NCBI GenBank assembly: GCA_947172415.1
Contig: OX359199.1
Span: 6,258,884 to 6,322,883, forward strand
From: Chondrosia reniformis
Lineage: Eukaryota; Porifera; Demospongiae; Chondrillida; Chondrillidae
DNA length: 64,000 nucleotides
Direction: 5' to 3'
Shown one piece after another: positions 48,001 to 59,500 of this stretch. The position numbers and the translations under genes are program-made. Position 1 is the first letter of the stretch, and each line of letters starts with the position of its first letter. A model generated the notes under the pieces. The model was not told the origin of the DNA. It saw nothing but the letters and a program-made list of their open reading frames with translations, and did no database searches.

Positions 48001-51000
48001 TTTCCATAGGCAATGTATCAAAAATCTATCAAATGTACAAGTTTGTAAGTAACTTAGATGTCCATCCATCCATCCATCCATCCACCCACCCAGCCATCCA
48101 TTCATCCATCCAGCCATCCATCCACCCACCCAGCCATCCATCCACCCACCCAGCCATCCATCCATAGTAGAAATATGAACTCTGACCCCTGTAACAGCAT
48201 GATTATTTTCATGCTGGGAAAGCTATATATAATTGTACATGACATATTTATTATGTACTATATGTATGTGTCATGATAATACAATTGAAACTTCATATGA
48301 AAATATATTTGATGTGTTAATGAAATTGGTATATGTATATATATTGTAGTGCATGAATTGCCTATGTTGTAAGGTTCTCCATTTTGTGGCTGCAGCCGAA
48401 TGGATCCACCTTTCATCCGAAGGTTGATGTATACTATCAGTGGGAAGCCCCTGTTCGTTTCCATGTTGGACATCACTTCAACTGGTAACACCTCCAAATG
48501 ACATGCTGACACGTGCTGATCATCTATATAGTTAGTCTGTTCTGCTCCTTCTCTGCAGGAGATTTGGTGACATCATAATGGTTCCCAAACCAGGATGGTT
48601 CATCACCAAAAATGGGTCAGTGATGTAATGAATGGCCATCAATTACTCTCACTGATAGTGCTCCTGCAAGACCATTATGTAATATTGGCCTCCCATTACA
48701 TAATGATTACAATTACTGCATCCAAGGGTATTGTAACTGGCAACACCCCCAACTGACATGTGACATGTTGTCTGTACATAAGTTTAGTTCTTCATTCTCA
48801 TTCACTTGTTCTTTCTGCTCTCTGTCCTCCTGTAGATGGTGGTTGAAAGGTGAACATGGCTACGATAACAACGATGAACACATGCATGTATGTCTCCTAG
48901 CTACCAACTTACCTACATCAGCTGACCTTTATGCACTCTATACTTGAACTGACCCAGTGCTGTATCCCATAGGCTATATTTGTGGGGCACGGCCCCACCT
49001 TCCAGCAAGGCGTGACTGTACCTGCCTTTGATAACATTGAGATATACAATTTAGTATGTGGTAAGTGAGAAATGAACACAAATTATTGTGCCCATCAAAC
49101 TACATGTGTGATATCTTGAAATTTATGATGATCTTGGCATGTGTCTCCTACAACAGCTCTGCTGGGTATAAAGCCTTCGCCTAATAATGGGACATTTGGA
49201 TCACTCTATCACTTGTTGAAGCCAGAGATAGTCAGGGGACTTCCCAATGGTTTGATGACATCATATACTATATTAAGTATTACCAAAGCACTGAATGTTA
49301 TGGCTTTGTCCTGTACCTTTAGCCACAACACACCAGCCACTTCCAGAGAACAGTGTAACATTTAATTTCCCAAACGACTCAGATGAATTCATCAGAAGAG
49401 CAAACCTCACTTGCCACGTCAGTAGTTGTCAGGTATGACTGCAGATCCATACATCATCACCAGAATGATGAGTATGCACTACCTGTCAGATGTATGGATG
49501 GCTGCCTCAGATATATTTGTAAGTGTTCCATTATTTTGGCTACTGTGCAGGCCAATTATACAAGACGACTCGAAGCTGCAGAGACTTTGAACATTTCTAA
49601 ATCTGAAAGTAAACATTTATTGTGCATGTTTGGTTAATTAGAGATGTCTTGTTTTTGTGTTCTTCAGTGGAAATGTACCTTGAGGTCCACCTCCCGTGGG
49701 GTACGCCAGAAGGGGGCGGGGACAGTGGGGCAGGTCTGTTGATTGGAGAACACTTTATCATCAAATACAGTTCCTCACTTCATATCCCACTTTGGGGTGC
49801 CTACCGCCTATATGGCCATGTGAGTGGATGTGTAGTATTCCCCTATGTACTTACTACTATATATCTTAATATCTTGTTCTCATTTTAGAAGTCAGAGCCT
49901 GCACAAGATGCCATGCCTTGCTTTAGTTATGATCCTCGGTTGATATTTGCAAATTCCAGTAACTGTTCCAATTTTGTAGACACTTCTTATGTGATGGGTC
50001 AGCTAGTACCAACAGGTGTGTATTCCATGCCCCCACCCACCTGCCACACCCACTCCACACCCCACCCACCTGCCACACCCACTCCACACCCCACCCACCT
50101 GCCACACCCACTCCACACCCCACCCACCTGCCACACCCACTCCACACCCCACCCACCTGCCACACCCACCTGTGTGCCCATTCAGTATATCTACAGAACA
50201 CATTAAATCTGGTCCTATAAACTGTACTACAACTGTCTATTCTACTTGTATGTTCCATGTCTCTATATAACAGAGGATATGTCTAACAGTACTGCTAAAG
50301 AGCTGACTTACTTGTTGAGCAATGTTGTACCACAAAATAATACGTATAAGACAGGTATGGAAGTTAATGTACGTACATATAATATATTAAGTTGAACCTT
50401 TATGCATGTGCTTTTCTTTGTCTTAAATGGTTCATTTCTCTGTATGGTACACAGGTATACAAAAGGCTGTAGAAACAAAGATAAGGGAATTAGCCACCAA
50501 GTATGGTACAGTTTATGTTATGTCTGGTGTTGCCTTAGATGCTAACCATGATGGACAGAGAGACAGTGACGCAACCTATACCAGGTTGGGATGTCCTTTT
50601 AGTGTGGAACAACCATACACAATACAGCAATATTGTGTAACATTTGTGTTGCACTAGCAGAATATTCCCATTCTGAGATTAATTGAAAAAAATCTAATTT
50701 TGAATCCTGACTATATGCCTTCTATAGTCTCATGTTGAATGTTGAACATGTACATTCTATTGACAACTCAAAGGCTCTGTATTAACCCCTCATTAGCAAT
50801 GTGAAATGTGACATGCATGTGACATGTGATGGTGACTGTATATGTGTATCTGATGCTTGTGACTCTGTAGATGGACCCAGTCTGAGGGTAGTGTCGCTGT
50901 ACCAACCCACTTCTTCAAACTAGTCACCTACTGCAGTGTAACTACAACTAGTGTGTCCCTTTGCAGAGCCAGAGACTTGAAAGTGATTGCTTTCGTCTTA

Positions 51001-51568
51001 ATTAACAGTGATACCCCAGTTCCAATGGTTAGTGCTGTATACCCAGTATATGTACGTATAGTAAGCATGTGTTGTGGTAGTGGGACATATATAGGTTTGA
51101 TATGATAAGGGATCAAAGTTTCAAACTTATCTTTTAAAGGTTTTTACTCTCTTTTGAGCATCTGAATACATTTTTTGGTTGGAACTACTTGTCAAATGTT
51201 TCAACCCTGGAGATCTTCTTTAACAGCTGTCATTGAAAAGACAAGATATTTCAACCAAAAAACTGTTTCTTTAGATGCTCAAAGAGATGAGATGAGATGG
51301 CCCCTTTCAAAGATGCTATTGGACTGTTCTAAATTATGAAAGTGCTGACATACATTATTAGGAACTGTAGTTTAGTTTCAATATAAAGTAATTGTCCCTT
51401 TTTATGTTCCATAATGTGCAGGAGAAAGAAACTGAATACTTGGAAGAGAGGTTGAGTACAGTAAGAGAGTTAGAAGCATTTACTGGTATCAATTTCTTTC
51501 CTCTTTACACTATTGAAGATCAAAACACAATTGAACTGAAAATTGTACCTCTAACCGCAGACTTTTAA
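45082..51568 (+). CDS. ENPP: Type II membrane ectonucleotide pyrophosphatase/phosphodiesterase (ENPP)
   Basis: Twenty-six exons from 45082-45150 to 51422-51568; 798 residues. A short acidic cytoplasmic tail is followed by one transmembrane helix ([20 protein letters not shown]). The catalytic domain starts directly after a short linker: [10 protein letters not shown] (metal Asp), [13 protein letters not shown] (nucleophile Thr), [20 protein letters not shown] and [13 protein letters not shown] supply the other zinc ligands, so the enzyme looks active. The C-terminal half matches the nuclease-like domain of ENPP1-3 ([36 protein letters not shown]). The paired somatomedin-B domains expected between membrane and catalytic domain are absent. 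Such enzymes hydrolyse extracellular nucleotides or phosphodiesters. An ATG at 45106 is an alternative start. The exon at 46050 was chosen because it restores phase. Polyadenylation signal AATAAA at 51773-51778. Confidence 0.9.
48060..48168. repeat. CCAT / CCACCCACCCAG simple repeat (ENPP intron 13)
   Basis: Tandem CCAT tetramers interspersed with CCACCCACCCAG units in the intron following the exon that ends at 48044. Confidence 0.9.
50036..50168. repeat. 29-bp minisatellite (ENPP intron 22)
   Basis: Between four and five copies of a 29-bp unit beginning CTGCCACACCCACTCCACAC, starting about 20 bp after the donor at 50016. Confidence 0.9.
51149..51288. mobile_element. Fold-back (inverted-repeat) element in ENPP intron 25
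   Basis: Arms of about 45 bp in inverted orientation: left TTTTGAGCATCTGAATACAT then TTTTTTGGTTGGAA (51151-51195), right (minus strand) TTTGAGCATCTAAAGAAACA then GTTTTTTGGTTGAAA (51243-51286). Between them the minus strand reads AAAGAAGATC, TCCAGG, GTTGAAACATTTG, resembling the hammerhead-like motif at 24773-24860. The structure suggests a small non-autonomous element. Confidence 0.5.
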
Positions 51569-51832
51569 TAAGCAATACACCTGTACTCTACCTTTATTGT
51601 ATTTCTATGTTATCTACTTAATGTAGTCGTTACTATTTTGACTATTTTGATTACATTTATCTTGAATTTTAGGCATGAATTTATGTATAAACACACAATC
51701 TACAATCTAATAATTGTTAATTATATATTAATAATTAATTATATATCTAATTGTTAATTATATAACATGTTAAATAAACAAAAAAGATTAACTAAAATAT
51801 AACTGTTAATTCTCTTGATGGGCTAAACAGTT

Positions 51833-53189
51833 TTAAAAGTCTTGTTTTAGCTTTTCTAATTCGAGGAGATTACTGGAAATGTTAATGTTATGTTTGGATT
51901 GTCTCTCAAGGTATATTGAGTAGTAAAGTAGGACTTTTTGTAGAGTTGACTTTTTCAACTTGAAAGTGTGAACTTCAGGTTCCATGTTAGCTTCCACGCT
52001 TGTTATCATTGTTTTGCAATCCAAAAGGAAGATGTACGCCCCGCCCAAGTACTCATGTAGGTGTGGCTGGGTGGTCCAGTGGATATCAGCCATTGACAGA
52101 GCAACCCTGATAAGAACGGTTTCAAGAAATGCATAATCTTTTAATAAGTCCTTTTCAGCTAAGACCTTCAGTGCAGGCCCCACTGTTCTTTTCAGCCAAT
52201 TGGTGATGGGTTTGCAGAGACGTTCTGGAAACTCCCTCTTATCTTTATACTTTATCAAAAGGCTCTTTAGTTTCAGCAAATCAATATATTCGTCTTCCTC
52301 TCCATCTGTAGCTTCACAGCTCATTCTGAATGGGATGTACAGCTGTGGATGTGTTTGGTGACTAGTTACCGATGACTCAATGTCATTATATATTGTAGAA
52401 GAGTGATACAAATGCGGAAGATAGACTGGAAACCTCATCAAATAAATCTTTCAGTGCCACAATCTTCTGATTCTTCTCACCTCTGTGAATCATCCTTGGA
52501 AGAGAGAAGTGAAGGAAATATGAAACGACAGACATATTCAAGAGAGGATCTACCCACGAGGTTTCATCTTGTCTGCAAGCAGAGAGGACTACCAGTTTGT
52601 CACCACCGAAACCCATCTTACCAATCTGGTTAACAAAGCTACTTGCATAACAGCAATCCAGAATCAACCACACATATCTACCATGGAAGTTTCCCTTGTT
52701 GAATATACAGCTTATGAGGTCTTCTGCTTTCAGTTGGTCATTCTTGTGGTGTTCTCCATGTTTCCTCATGAGCAGCGATAAAACTCCTTTGGAGACAGAA
52801 CTGTGACCAGAAAAGACAACTATAAGTATTCCTTCCTCTGCCACTTTGCTTGCTTGTGAGATGAGAGCTCCAGACACTCCAGAAGAGGTGGCTAATTCCT
52901 CGTCCTTTGAGGAGATTATCTTTACAATATTCTCATTTGGTATCTCTAGTGTCTTTGTAAATCTTTGACAATACCCTTGAACATCCTTGTGACAGCAGGG
53001 AAGGTTGCTAGGGCCTCTACCTCCCTCAGCAGCTGAATATGTATCAATACCTACACACAGCGCTCTGCTCCTGAGAGAGTTAAACTGCAGGGACAGATGT
53101 TCACTCTGCAGCCTGTAGTGACTCTCTTTAACAAGCCTTTTGTTGTCTAATGCCAATCTTATACAACCTTTTGAAGTAGAACTGCCCAT
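51833..53189 (-). CDS. Caspase-like (peptidase C14 fold) protein with N-terminal lipidation motif
   Basis: Two exons on the minus strand, 53189-52434 and 52342-51833, joined across a 91-bp intron; 421 residues. The core has the C14 layout: strand RALCVGIDTY, a DVQGYCQRFTKTL helix, ILIVVFSGHSS with catalytic His129, then YVWLILDCCYASS with the likely catalytic Cys180 in the DCCYA context typical of metacaspase/paracaspase-like proteins, followed by LVVLSACRQDE. The start MGSSTSKGC fits N-myristoylation at Gly2 plus a possible palmitoylation site at Cys9; the upstream in-frame ATG (53222) would remove this. There is no CARD or death domain. The C-terminal 170 residues are helical and unrecognised. 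It converges on the ENPP gene. Function is unknown; a protease role in cell death or immunity is only inference. Confidence 0.75.
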
Positions 53190-53666
53190 TGCAATTTTGT
53201 CAACTGTAAAAATTTCTCTCAACTCTAAAGTCTATAGGTCTTCTTCAATAATCAAAAATAAGGTTTGTAACCTTAAGTTATAGTGAAAAATTATATAATA
53301 ACAGGATTACTATATTTAGAATCTGTATTCATAGTGTAGCAAGAGATACTAAACCTCTAATTGGGTATATGGGGAATATTTGTAGTCTGGATCCTGCTTA
53401 TATTGTGGCTTCTTCGACCACTAATTATAAAGTAATAATCTAATTAGGAGTACCTGGAAGAAAACTACAAAGAAAAACTGTGTGAATACATTTCTGTAGA
53501 ACCAGCCTACTGTTACATTTCTTGTGACCTTTTGGAATAATTATATGAGCCAAGGTACTGTTCATGTAAGATGTGTAAGTTTTATTTTATAATTACTCAA
53601 TATTAGTGACTATATTTCAAAAACAAAAATCTAAATTTTAATGAGAGATGTTTCTCAATGTTTTGT
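53190..53666. other. Intergenic, fucose mutarotase to caspase-like gene
   Basis: AT-rich sequence holding the 3' end of the fucose mutarotase transcript and the promoter of the caspase-like gene. No other feature is recognised. Confidence 0.4.
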
Positions 53667-53671
53667 TTATT
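53666..53671 (-). terminator. Polyadenylation signal overlapping the FUOM stop codon
   Basis: On the minus strand the end reads GAGAAATAAAC. The TAA stop lies inside an AATAAA hexamer, implying a very short 3' UTR if this signal is used. Confidence 0.45.
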
Positions 53672-54857
53672 TCTCATCTTCAGGTGGTAGAACTCCCTTC
53701 TGCAATATAATGTTTCCATACAGTGCTCCTTCACTATATAACATATACTATTATAATAACAGGTATACCTACATATTTACAGCCATTAGTGCTTGCTTCA
53801 TTTACCTAACTATCATTTGCATAACATAAACTCGTGAGAAAAACTTTTAATAACAAAATCAACAGTATGCAAGACCTACCCAGTAGCCACAACAGCAAAA
53901 CACTTTTTGGCTCTCTCGTAGAAGGCAAATCTCTCCACCAACTCAACACCAATCTACAAGAAATGAATTGGGAATAATTATCTACAATCAGTTGATTAGG
54001 TATTTATAATTATCAACACTCTTCACTGTGACCAGTTAATTTAACTAAACAATCTAATAAGATGATGCAACAATTATATTGCACTATAAACAGGCTAATT
54101 TACCTAATATAGTAACTAGTAACAAAATACAACCACTACTGTTTCCTAGGCAACAAGCTACAGTAGTGCACAATTCCAGCCTCACTTGCTTCCCCTCCTC
54201 GGCATTGATAATCTTCTTATACTCATCCCAAATGGGTGCCTTCAGTCCTCTAGCTTTGTCGTCAGGTACCAGGTCCATCAAAGCTACCTGAGTACAACAG
54301 AGAAAGGAACAAGGGTCAATAACAATGAAGAGAAGGGCAATCGAAGGGAGAGATTTCTAAAAGTTAAGGTTAGTAAACTGTACAATACAGTCGCATGTGA
54401 CTGTAGCTCACTGGTTTTGGTATATAGGTGTCCAATGGCATGAGTTTGACGACTGCCTTCAACAAGGCCGGAATGCCATGACCTGAACGAAATGACTCGA
54501 CAATTTAGCTTCTCGTTGAGCATCAACAAGTTTGCACTAACCGTCCGCTCTGATTAGCTCCGGTCCACTGCGACTTATTGAAGCACTCGGAAAGTTTGCA
54601 TCAGCGAGAACTGCAGAACAAGTTTATTCACCACTGCTAATATATATACCTGAACACTGCAGTGCTAATGACAATGCCCATACAGTACGACATTATAAAA
54701 TGGTTGTAATTAAGTCGCAATATTGTATGTACATTTGATGATCACTGGTCATTATTCATTCTATACATATACCTATTTCATCCCCATGTCCCATCCTAGC
54801 AAGGACCGAGAGTAACTCTGGAGAAAGAATTCTTGGAATATTCTTCAAGACCACCAT
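53667..54857 (-). CDS. FUOM: Fucose mutarotase (FucU/RbsD family)
   Basis: Six exons on the minus strand: 54857-54773, 54610-54542, 54482-54412, 54287-54186, 53953-53880, 53733-53667; 155 residues (human FUOM 154). The sequence follows FUOM throughout: LKNIPRILSPELLSVLARMG, GHGDEIVLADANFPSASIS, GIPALLKAVVKLMPLDTY, ALMDLVPDDKARG, ERFAFYERAKKCFAVVATGE, GALYGNIILQKGVL. The catalytic histidine of the GHGDEI motif and the tyrosine of FYERAKK are present. It interconverts alpha and beta L-fucose, helping fucose salvage. The exons are small (67-102 bp) and split conserved motifs, so gene finders may miss them. It begins 93 bp after the BOD1-like stop on the same strand. Confidence 0.92.
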
Positions 54858-54950
54858 TTTGTTCCGCTTGAACAAGACTTGTGGTTGGACCACATGATAA
54901 TAAATACATGATAATAAATACATGATAATAATGATGAAACTATATAAAAA

Positions 54951-56113
54951 CTATAGTTTAGTCCGCTTTGATTTCTTAGTCGATTGATTGTCGCTGTCTT
55001 TTGACTCTTTGCCTCTGTTGAATCTCTTCCTCAACCTTTGCTGTGAAGGGTAAACTCCTTCAACATTACCAATATTCATCTCTTCAGAGGTATCATTGAA
55101 GGACAAAGATTCTTCTTCTGGTACTGACTGTCTCTGCACTTCATCTTCATCACTTGAAGAGAGTATGGCTCTCTTCTTTTTCTTACTGTTCAACACAGGA
55201 GAAGTGCCCTCCCTGAGAGATGATACTTCAGATCTAGAAGGGGTAGGATCAACCATCTGTGTCTCCTCTACATTTGGTGCTACCCTCTCACTGTTGACAG
55301 ACTTGGCCATAGTCAAGTCTGCTTCAGCTTCAGTGAGTGAAGGTTCCGTGTCAGCGAGCTTTGAGGAGGAATTTGAAGGATCTTCTTTAGAGTCACTGTA
55401 CAGCTCCTTTGACTTGGTAGAGATCTTCCCTCCTCTTCTCCTTCCAGCAGGCAGGGAGACAGGATGGTGGGAGGACACGCCAAATGCATCCAGTAAATCT
55501 AGAGCAGTCTCTTTGGGTCCCTCTCTTCCTCCATCCACTGATATCTCTACAGAGGGTCTGGCTGATGCTGTCTCAGGGGGTGGAGTCTGCTGTTTGACCA
55601 GCTGCTCTATAGTGTTTGATATTTTACTTTGTATTTCCCTTTCCTTCTTGCTGAGAATCTGACCAATCAGATTGTCAAGGGACCGATTAATATCCTCCCT
55701 AAATGGACAATAGGTAAATAATTATATCTGATTGTATATAACGTAGAGAAACAGACTTTGAAAGCTGTTCTTTGATGGTTTGTCTAATTTGACTCCTAAG
55801 GTCACTCTTTGAGGCAAACTGACTGATGTACGTGGTCGTAAGAAACGCATCACAAGACTGCTCCAATTTAGAAGCGTCTTTCAAGAACTCTGGCTATGAG
55901 TGGGAGACAGAAAACCTGTATCGATCGCGATTGAACGACATAAAGTGACACATGAAGTATATAATAAAAACAGGCAAATGTATTATTTGTAATAGTTACA
56001 TCAGATTCAAGTGCCTGAAGACATGTTTTTCTGAATTCATCAAATATTCCACAACTTTTCATTGAACTTAACACTACATCTGCAGAAGGTAAACTATCTT
56101 CGGTATCCGCCAT
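54951..56113 (-). CDS. BOD1L: BOD1/Shg1-domain protein
   Basis: Three exons on the minus strand: 56113-56000, 55893-55757, 55698-54951; 332 residues. The N-terminal 120 residues match the BOD1/BOD1L1 (COMPASS Shg1) domain: SSMKSCGIFDEFRKTCLQAL, CDAFLTTTYISQF, LRSQIRQTIKEQL, INRSLDNLIGQIL and IQSKISNTIEQLVKQ. The rest is a serine- and acid-rich low-complexity tail with basic patches (KKKKRAILSSSDEDE) and ends KKSKRTKL, consistent with a nuclear protein. BOD1 acts at kinetochores through PP2A-B56 inhibition, BOD1L1 protects replication forks, and Shg1 is a COMPASS subunit. The tail is much shorter than in vertebrate BOD1L1 and longer than in BOD1, so orthology is open. Confidence 0.88.
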
Positions 56114-56501
56114 TTTAAAATATATCGAACGATATTTCGCGCTAACGATTTGTGAGTAGTACAAACTTGCTCATACCTTGGAGCCATGATGCACGTGGGC
56201 TAGCTCAATCACCCTTCCCTAGTCGATGGATACACTTAACCTTATTACACCACTCGGTAACAGGAATACATAATATACATATACATACATACAGATTGTT
56301 TTTGACATGCAAAGAAACAATATCAATGTTGACAAATGTTTGGACTTGGAAGTACTGGGAGAACTTGCTCCATTTCAATACTATTGAAGAAGGCATCAGA
56401 TCTAACTTGACAGCTGCTGAAACTTGACTCCTACTTGTAGGACTAAGGTTAGTAATGTCCTCTTAAGTGCCTCCTACGTTGGCCAATATCTCTTTCTTCA
56501 C
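56114..56501. other. Intergenic, LRR-like gene to BOD1-like gene
   Basis: Noncoding sequence with the 3' UTR of the LRR-like gene and the BOD1-like promoter. Nothing further is recognised. Confidence 0.4.
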
Positions 56502-59500
56502 TCATTCCACATCAGTTGAGTTGTCGTGCTGTGATTGAGCATGGGACTGGGTGACTTCACCTGACATCTGTTGGGGGTGTGGCCTAAGAGAGGGGTGTGG
56601 CCTGGGAGGGAGGTGTGGGCTGGGAGGGAGGAGCAGACTAAGAGAGGAGTGTGGCCTAAGAGAGGAGTGTGGCTGATACTGCATGCCTGGGTGATGTTGG
56701 GCTGACTGAACTGGGACAACTTCACTGTGATGAGAATGTCTGTACATTGGAGGTTGAGAAGATGGAATTGGGAGGGAGGAAGGGAGAAGCATGTGGGCTG
56801 GGAGGGAGGAGTTGACTAAGAAAGGGGTGTGACCTTGGAAAAGAGTATGGCTGATACTGCATGCCTGGGTGAGGGTTGTAGAGGGGCCTGGACTGGGAGT
56901 GGAAGGTGAAGGAGGACCAACTGGACTGTGATGAGAATGTCTGTACATTGGAGGTTGTTGAGAAGATGGAATTGGAGGTCTATAATACTCAGAAGTAGAG
57001 GAATGCAATGGAGGAGCTCTTGTCTGATGTTGTGGTGGTACTGAAGGTCCTCCTTGTATTACTCCACTATGGGGTCTGATGACAGCACACTGAAATGAGC
57101 CCAGTGGTCTGGATGATGGAGACTGAGGAGTGAGTGATCTTGCAGGTTGACTGAATGGATCTGTAGACAACAAAAGGAATTGTTAGCAGATCATAAGAGG
57201 AATGAGCACTAAATATTCATCATATCATTGCTTTGTTGTTACATACATACTGCTCTATTAGAAGAAATATCTAACAGGGGAGGGAGGGAGGGAGGGAGGG
57301 AGGGAGGGAGGGGGGCAAAATACAATGTAAGTAGTACAATTTTGAGGGGACAACCTAATTCAATATGTTAATTTCTTTTAAAATTGGCAATTTGACTTAC
57401 TTTAAGGAGGGATATTTTCAAGAGGGTTAAATGCCCTTCTCCCTAAAAAAGAACCCCTACAGGTTTTATTTAACATAATTTCCATCAAAATTAGCTGCTA
57501 GAGAGTAATAATTGCTTATCAATGAAATATTAATACTAGGTCACCTACTGTAGGTGATGAGGACTTTGGGGAATAATTATGTTACTTAACTCAATTCACT
57601 CACTAGTTGAATGAGACACTCTATTATTAGGCAACAGGTGAGACTGAGATGCAATTGAAAGGGCCTGACTCTCAGAATTTTTGTTACTCTTAAATATCTA
57701 CATACAATATGTACATACGTACAAGTTGACTGATCACTATATTTGTAGACAGAATATGTTACTTACTGATATAGTCATATGAACTATTACAAGTTCTCAT
57801 TCTTTTGCTGGGTTGTTCATCACCTCCTCCGGTCACTGGTCCACCTCCACCGGTCACTGGTCCACCTCCTCCGGTCACTGGTCCACCTCCACCGATCACT
57901 GGTCCACCTCCTCCGGTCACTGGTCCACCTCCACCGGTCACTGGTCCACCTCCTCCGGTCACTGGTCCACCTCCACCGGTCACTGGTCCACCTCCTCCGG
58001 TCACTGGTCCACCTCCACCGGTCACTGGTCCACCTCCTCCGGTCACTGGTCCACCTCCACCGGTCACTGGTCCACCTCCACCGGTCACTGGTCCACCTCC
58101 ATCGGTCACTGGTCCACCTCCTAGTGGTGTATATACCAAATATTCAATAGATCTGTACTCTACAACTCTTTAATTATTGTACGTGGGACCCAATCCACTA
58201 CATCATTAGACTGCATGACATGTCACTCACTCAATGACTGTCTTGTCTCAAGTGTCTTTAGGACACACCCATCATTACTCCATTCAAACATCTCTTTTGA
58301 AGAGTAAGATATTTCAGACTGCAAGTCACACACAATAGTTGGATATCGTCTAAGAAGATTGTTATCAAACTTCATTGCAAAGTCAATTTTGTGAAGATTG
58401 GCTGCAACTCCTTCTAAAATGGACAGCATCAATTCCATCCATGATGTGTCTTCCTAAAATCAAAGTTAAATTAGTCTTAGCTGTGCGTATATAATCATTA
58501 TTATAAATGTTTATATGACAAACACACACATACACATACGTACACACACTGGACATTACTCCATATTGTATAGACTATCAGTGTACAAACATACTTTACA
58601 CTGAGTATCAAGACTCATTTGAATGATAACAGTGACATCAAATCTAGTCCAATATAAACATCACGTACCAACAAGTGTTGGGTAGAAGGTTGAGTGTGAA
58701 AAATGATCTCCACAACCTTTAAATTGCACTGTGAAAACACTTCTCTCAGTTTTGGGAGTGCTTCTATATCAGCACTTGACTAAATAAGAAAATCATGAAA
58801 ATAACAAAACAGCTACATACGTACGTACATAAACACACTAATAAATATTGTAACTCTATTAACAGGTTAATATGAAGTAATGTACAGCAAAGGCAAGTCT
58901 CTTAAAACTGATGAAATATATCACATGATTCTGTTATATGTAACTGACAAGGAATTAAACAATTTGAAACTGAACACTGCAAGTTTCACTCTGTACAACA
59001 ATACACTGACACCTCTTTATACACTCTCAATTATTATATGGAACCATTTAATAAAAGTACCTCAATAATCCCAGCCATCACTTTGATCTCCTCCAACCTC
59101 TCTGCTTGTGCAATACCAATAAACAGATCCACCCACTCATGTAATGGAAAGTCCAGTTTAAGTCTACACTTGAGAGATGATGAGATGGGAACCACATCAG
59201 TTTGACCTTCCCAGAACTTGTCTAAATATTCATAACCTGCAAGCAAGGAGACACATGAGACACACATAGTCATGAAAGGCATTCTTTAGTGACTTAGTTA
59301 ACCAATAACATTTGAATGCTAATTAACAACAACAGGAACACTCAACTATAATATCAGTAATTCTACATTAAATTACTCATTTAGCAATCATTGTTCCTTT
59401 ATGTCTTTATCAAATACATATGTATATACAATAATGGAATCCTCTAAAGTATGCACTTACCACCATGATTACAGATGCACACATCTGTGGTACTTGTATT

